Source: Micromussa lordhowensis (lineage: Eukaryota > Cnidaria > Anthozoa > Scleractinia > Lobophylliidae). Taken from it: 64,000 bases of DNA. This document shows, one piece after another, positions 60,363 through 64,000 of this stretch. Numbering within the stretch: the first letter of the stretch is position 1; each line of letters begins with the position of its first letter. The notes below the pieces were generated by a model. That model saw only the letters and a list, made by a program, of their open reading frames with translations, was not told the DNA's origin and made no database searches. The DNA lies in contig OZ026595.1 of the NCBI GenBank assembly GCA_964020085.1, positions 14,083,414 to 14,147,413 of the forward strand, written 5' to 3'. The position numbers and the translations under genes were made by a program.

Positions 60363-62430
60363 TTGTTGGCGCGAAATAAACAAAACAGCTGTAATTGTTG
60401 GCGAGAAATAAACAAAACAGCTGTCACTGTTGGCGTAACATTGTTGGCCCAAAATAAACAAAACAGCTTTAATTGTTGGCGCAAAATAAACAAAACAGCT
60501 GTCATTGTTGGCGCGAAATGAACACAACAGCTGTAATTGTTGGCGTAAAATAAACAAAACAGCTGTCATTGTTGCCGAGAAATAAACAAAACAGCTGTAA
60601 TTGTTGGCGAGAAATAAACAAAACAGCTGTCATTGTTGGCGCAAAATAAACAAAACAGCTGTCATTGTTGGCGCGAAATAAACAAAACAGCTGTCATTGT
60701 TGGCGCAAAATAAACAAAACAGCTGTAATTGTTGGCGTAAAATAAACAAAACAGCTGTAATTGTTATCGCAAAATAAACAAAACAGCTGTAATTGTTGGC
60801 GTAAAATAAACAAAACAGCTGTAATTGTTGGCGCGAAATAAACAAAACAGCTGTAATTGTTGGCGAGAACTAAACAAAACAGCTGTCATTGTTGGCGTAA
60901 CATTGTTGGCGCAAAATAAACAAAAGAGCTGTAATTCTTGGCGTAAAAGAAACAAAACAGCTGTAATTGTTGGCGTAAAATAAACAAAACAGCTGTAGTT
61001 GTTGGCGTAAAATAAACAAAACAGCTGTAATTGTTGGCGCAAAATAAACAAAACAGCTGTAATTGTTGCCGTAAAATAAACAAAAGAGCTGTAATTGTTG
61101 GCGCGAAATAAACAAAACAGCTGTAATTGTTGGCGAAAAATAGACAAAACAGCTGTCACTGTTGGCGTAACATTGTTGGCGCAAAATAAACAAAACAGCT
61201 ATAATTGTTGGCGCAAAATAAACAAAACAGCTGTAATTGTTGGCGCGAAATAAACACAACAGCTGTAATTGTTGGCGTAAAATAAACAAAACAGCTGTAA
61301 TTTTTGGCGTAAAATAAACAAAACAGCTGTAATTGTTGGCGAGAAATAAACAAAACAGCTGTAATTGTTGGCGTAAAATAAACAAAACAGCTGTAATTGT
61401 TGGTGAGAAATAAACAAAACAGCTGTAATTGTTGGAGTAAAATAAACAAAACAGCTGTAATTGTTGGCGTAAAATAAACAAAACAGCTGTAATTGTTGGC
61501 GAGAAATAAACAAAACAGCTGTCATTGTTGGCGTAACATTGTTGGCGCAAAATAAACAAATCAGCTGTAATTGTTGGCGAGAAATAAACAAAACAGCTGT
61601 AATTGTTGGCGCGAAATAAACACAACAGCTGTAATTGTTGGCGTAAAATAAACAAAACAGCTGTAATTGTTGCCGAGAAATAAACAAAACAGCTGTAATT
61701 GTTGGCGAGAAATAAACAAAACAGCTGTCATTGTTGGCGCAAAATAAACAAAACAGCTGTCATTGTTGGCGCGAAATAAACAAAACAGCTGTCATTGTTG
61801 GCGCAAAATAAACAAAACAGCTGTAATTGTTGGCGTAAAATAAACAAAACAGCTGTAGTTGTTGGCGCAAAATAAACAAAACAGCTGTAATTGTTGGCGT
61901 AAAATAAACAAAACAGCTGTAATTGTTGGCGCGAAATAAACACAACAGCTGTAATTGTTGGCGAGAACTAAACAAAACAGCTGTCATTGTTGGCGTAACA
62001 TTGTTGGCGCAAAATAAACAAAACAGCTGTAATTCTTGGCGTAAAAGAAACAAAACAGCTGTAATTGTTGGCGTAAAATAAACAAAACAGCTGTAATTGT
62101 TGGTGTAAAATAAACAAAACAGCTGTAATTGTTGGCGCAAAATAAACAAAACAGCTGTAATTGTTGCCGTAAAATAAACAAAAGAGCTGTAATTGTTGGC
62201 GCGAAATAAACAAAACAGCTGTAATTGTTGGCGAGAAATAAACAAAACCGCTGTCACTGTTGGCGTAACATTGTTGGCGCAAAATAAACAAAACAGCTAT
62301 AATTGTTGGCGCAAAATAAACAAAACAGCTGTAGTTGTTGGCGAGAAATAAACACAACGGCTGTAATTGTTGGCGTAAAATAAACAAAACAGCTGTAATT
62401 GTTGGCGAGAAATAAACAAAAGAGCTGTAA
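60363..62430. repeat. 2.1-kb copy of 15950-18017 (offset 44413)
   Basis: Matches include the TTGGCCCAAAA junction (60440 and 16027), AATGAACAC, GGCGAAAAATAGAC, CAGCTATAATT, GGTGAGAAA, GGAGTAAAA, AAATCAGCTG, GGTGTAAAA and CCGCTGTCACTG. A private GTTATCGCA occurs at 60764-60770. After 62430 it follows the 2-kb region instead. Confidence 0.87.
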
Positions 62431-64000
62431 TTCTTGGCGTAAAAGAAATAAAACAGCTGTAATTGTTGGCGTAAAATAAACAAAACAGCTGTAATTGTTG
62501 GCGTAAAATAAACAAAACAGCTGTAATTGTTGGCGCAAAATAAACAAAACAGCTGTAATTGTTGCCGTAAAATAAACAAAAGAGCTGTAATTGTTGGCGC
62601 GAAATAAACAAAACAGCTGTAATTGTTGGCGAGAAATAAACAAAACAGCTGTCACTGTTGGCGTAACATTGTTGGCCCAAAATAAACAAAACAGCTGTAA
62701 TTGTTGGCGCAAAATAAACAAAACAGCTGTAATTGTTGCCGTAAAATAAACAAAAGAGCTGTAATTGTTGGCGCGAAATAAACAAAACAGCTGTAATTGT
62801 TGGCGAGAAATAAACAAAACCGCTGTCACTGTTGGCGTAACATTGTTGGCGCAAAATAAACAAAACAGCTATAATTGTTGGCGCAAAATAAACAAAACAG
62901 CTGTAGTTGTTGGCGAGAAATAAACACAACGGCTGTAATTGTTGGCGTAAAATAAACAAAACAGCTGTAATTGTTGGCGAGAAATAAACAAAAGAGCTGT
63001 AATTCTTGGCGTAAAAGAAATAAAACAGCTGTAATTGTTGGCGTAAAATAAACAAAACAGCTGTAATTGTTGGCGTAAAATAAACAAAACAGCTGTAATT
63101 GTTGGCGCAAAATAAACAAAACAGCTGTAATTGTTGCCGTAAAATAAACAAAAGAGATGTAATTGTTGGCGCGAAATAAACAAAACAGCTGTAATTGTTG
63201 GCGAGAAATAAACAAAACAGCTGTCACTGTTGGCGTAACATTGTTGGCCCAAAATAAACAAAACAGCTGTAATTGTTGGCGCAAAATAAACAAAACAGCT
63301 GTAATTGTTGGCGCGAAATAAACACAACAGCTGTAATTGTTGGCGTAAAATAAACAAAACAGCTGTCATTGTTGCCGAGAAATAAACAAAACAGCTGTAA
63401 TTGTTGGCGAGAAATAAACAAAACAGCTGTCATTGTTGGCGCAAAATAAACAAAACAGCTGTCATTGTTGGCGCGAAATAAACAAAACAGCTGTCATTGT
63501 TGGCGCAAAATAAACAAAACAGCTGTAATTGTTGGCGTAAAATAAACAAAACAGCTGTAATTGTTGGCGCAAAATAAACAAAACAGCTGTAATTGTTGGC
63601 GTAAAATAAACAAAACAGCTGTAATTGTTGGCGCGAAATAAACAAAACAGCTGTAATTGTTGGCGAGAACTAAACAAAACAGCTGTCATTGTTGGCGTAA
63701 CATTGTTGGCGCAAAATAAACAAAAGAGCTGTAATTCTTGGCGTAAAAGAAACAAAACAGCTGTAATTGTTGGCGTAAAATAAACAAAACAGCTGTAGTT
63801 GTTGGCGTAAAATAAACAAAACAGCTGTAATTGTTGGCGCAAAATAAACAAAACAGCTGTAATTGTTGCCGTAAAATAAACAAAAGAGCTGTAATTGTTG
63901 GCGCGAAATAAACAAAACAGCTGTAATTGTTGGCGAGAAATAGACAAAACAGCTGTCACTGTTGGCGTAACATTGTTGGCGCAAAATAAACAAAACAGCT
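60928..64000. repeat. 3.1-kb copy of 489-3561 (offset 60439)
   Basis: The end of the window repeats its beginning. All anchors of the first block are present in order, from GTAGTTG (61857, counterpart 1418) through the two CACAACGGCTG monomers to AATTCTTGGCGTAAAAGAAAC at about 63740. Differences are few, for example GGCGTAAC at 61994 against GGCATAAC at 1555, and AAGAGATGT at about 63156. The copy runs off the window end. Confidence 0.88.

Larger units (their letters stand above)
1..64000. repeat. 32-bp satellite array filling the window
   Basis: Every line of sequence is a head-to-tail copy of a 32-bp monomer, with consensus halves ACAAAACAGCTGTAAT and TGTTGGCGTAAAATAA, giving about 2,000 copies in one orientation. 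The array runs off both ends of the window. Each monomer holds the 8-bp palindrome ACAGCTGT (PvuII site CAGCTG), a TTGGCG block with a CpG, and two A-tracts. Most copies differ from consensus at only one to four positions. The variable sites are mainly 4 (A or C), 7 (C or G), 14-16, 18, 22, 25-26, 29, 30 and 32. Nothing other than this repeat is present, so all stretches without a gene hold satellite. Uninterrupted arrays of this size are known from eukaryotic heterochromatin; the placement on a chromosome and the species are not visible here. Confidence 0.99.

Noticed and set aside
1..64000. CRISPR array (about 30-bp direct repeats)
   Set aside because: There are no unique spacers. Repeats abut directly with a 32-bp period, and no cas genes are present.
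1..64000. Repetitive protein-coding gene (for example silk-like, antifreeze or adhesin repeat)
   Set aside because: A coding tandem repeat should have a unit length divisible by three and a single maintained frame. Here the unit is 32 bp, the junction monomer is 46 bp, and 25, 31, 33 and 34-bp monomers shift frame freely.
1..64000. CENP-B box in the monomer
   Set aside because: The TTGTTGGCG region superficially recalls it, but the essential TTCG and CGGG bases of the CENP-B box are absent.
1..64000. Telomeric or subtelomeric hexamer/heptamer repeats
   Set aside because: No run of TTAGGG, TTTAGGG, TTAGG or similar was seen.
1..64000. Replication iterons or plasmid partition repeats
   Set aside because: Iterons are few and lie beside replication genes. 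Here about 2,000 copies fill 64 kb with no gene and no DnaA-box pattern.

Overview
The whole 64 kb window is one uninterrupted satellite-DNA array. It is built from a 32-bp monomer whose plus-strand consensus, in two 16-base halves, is ACAAAACAGCTGTAAT followed by TGTTGGCGTAAAATAA, so the window holds roughly 2,000 monomers. I see no unique sequence, transposon, RNA gene or credible protein-coding gene on either strand. Open frames occur almost only on the minus strand, because the consensus has no stop codon there in any frame. They translate to the monomer itself with a 32-residue period and are by-products. The monomer is about 31% GC, A-rich on the plus strand (14 A, 8 T, 6 G, 4 C) and keeps a CpG at a fixed position. 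An array of this size, homogeneity and layered duplication points to a eukaryotic chromosome (centromeric, pericentromeric, subtelomeric or other heterochromatin) assembled from long reads. I cannot name the species.

The array has three levels. Level 1 is monomer classes, set mainly by the dinucleotide at monomer positions 25-26 (TA, CA, CG or AG; rarer TG, AA, CC) and by linked substitutions at positions 4, 7, 14-16, 18, 22, 29, 30 and 32. Level 2 is a recurrent 46-bp junction monomer (two monomers fused with 18 bp missing). It punctuates the array, and the junctions I measured are 46 + 32n bp apart (110, 174, 270, 334, 366, 398, 462, 622 and 910 bp). Level 3 is a mosaic of larger duplications from 110 bp to 4.6 kb, recognisable by shared rare variants and odd-length monomers. 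No single higher-order period covers the window.

Layout: 1-21.7 kb (domain A) is built from copies at offsets 572, 970, 2434/2594, 6670/7640, 7498, 2992 and 3417 bp. 21.7-39.0 kb (domain B) is more variant-rich and includes two copies of a 4.6-kb block (27776-32357 and 34418-38999) plus a 1496-bp tandem duplication. 39.0-46.3 kb and 52-56.4 kb (domain C) share a family of 1.1-1.4 kb blocks present about four times. 46.5-52.0 kb and 56.8-64 kb return to domain A sequence. The last 3.07 kb copies positions 489-3561 at an offset of 60,439 bp. The pattern fits repeated unequal exchange or replication slippage with local homogenisation. A few one-off lesions stand out, including a small inversion that makes a hairpin at 60227-60247.

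No gene system is encoded here. What is notable is the organisation: the quantised 46-bp punctuation, the dense palindromic E-box and forkhead-like sites in every monomer, and the stop-free minus strand.
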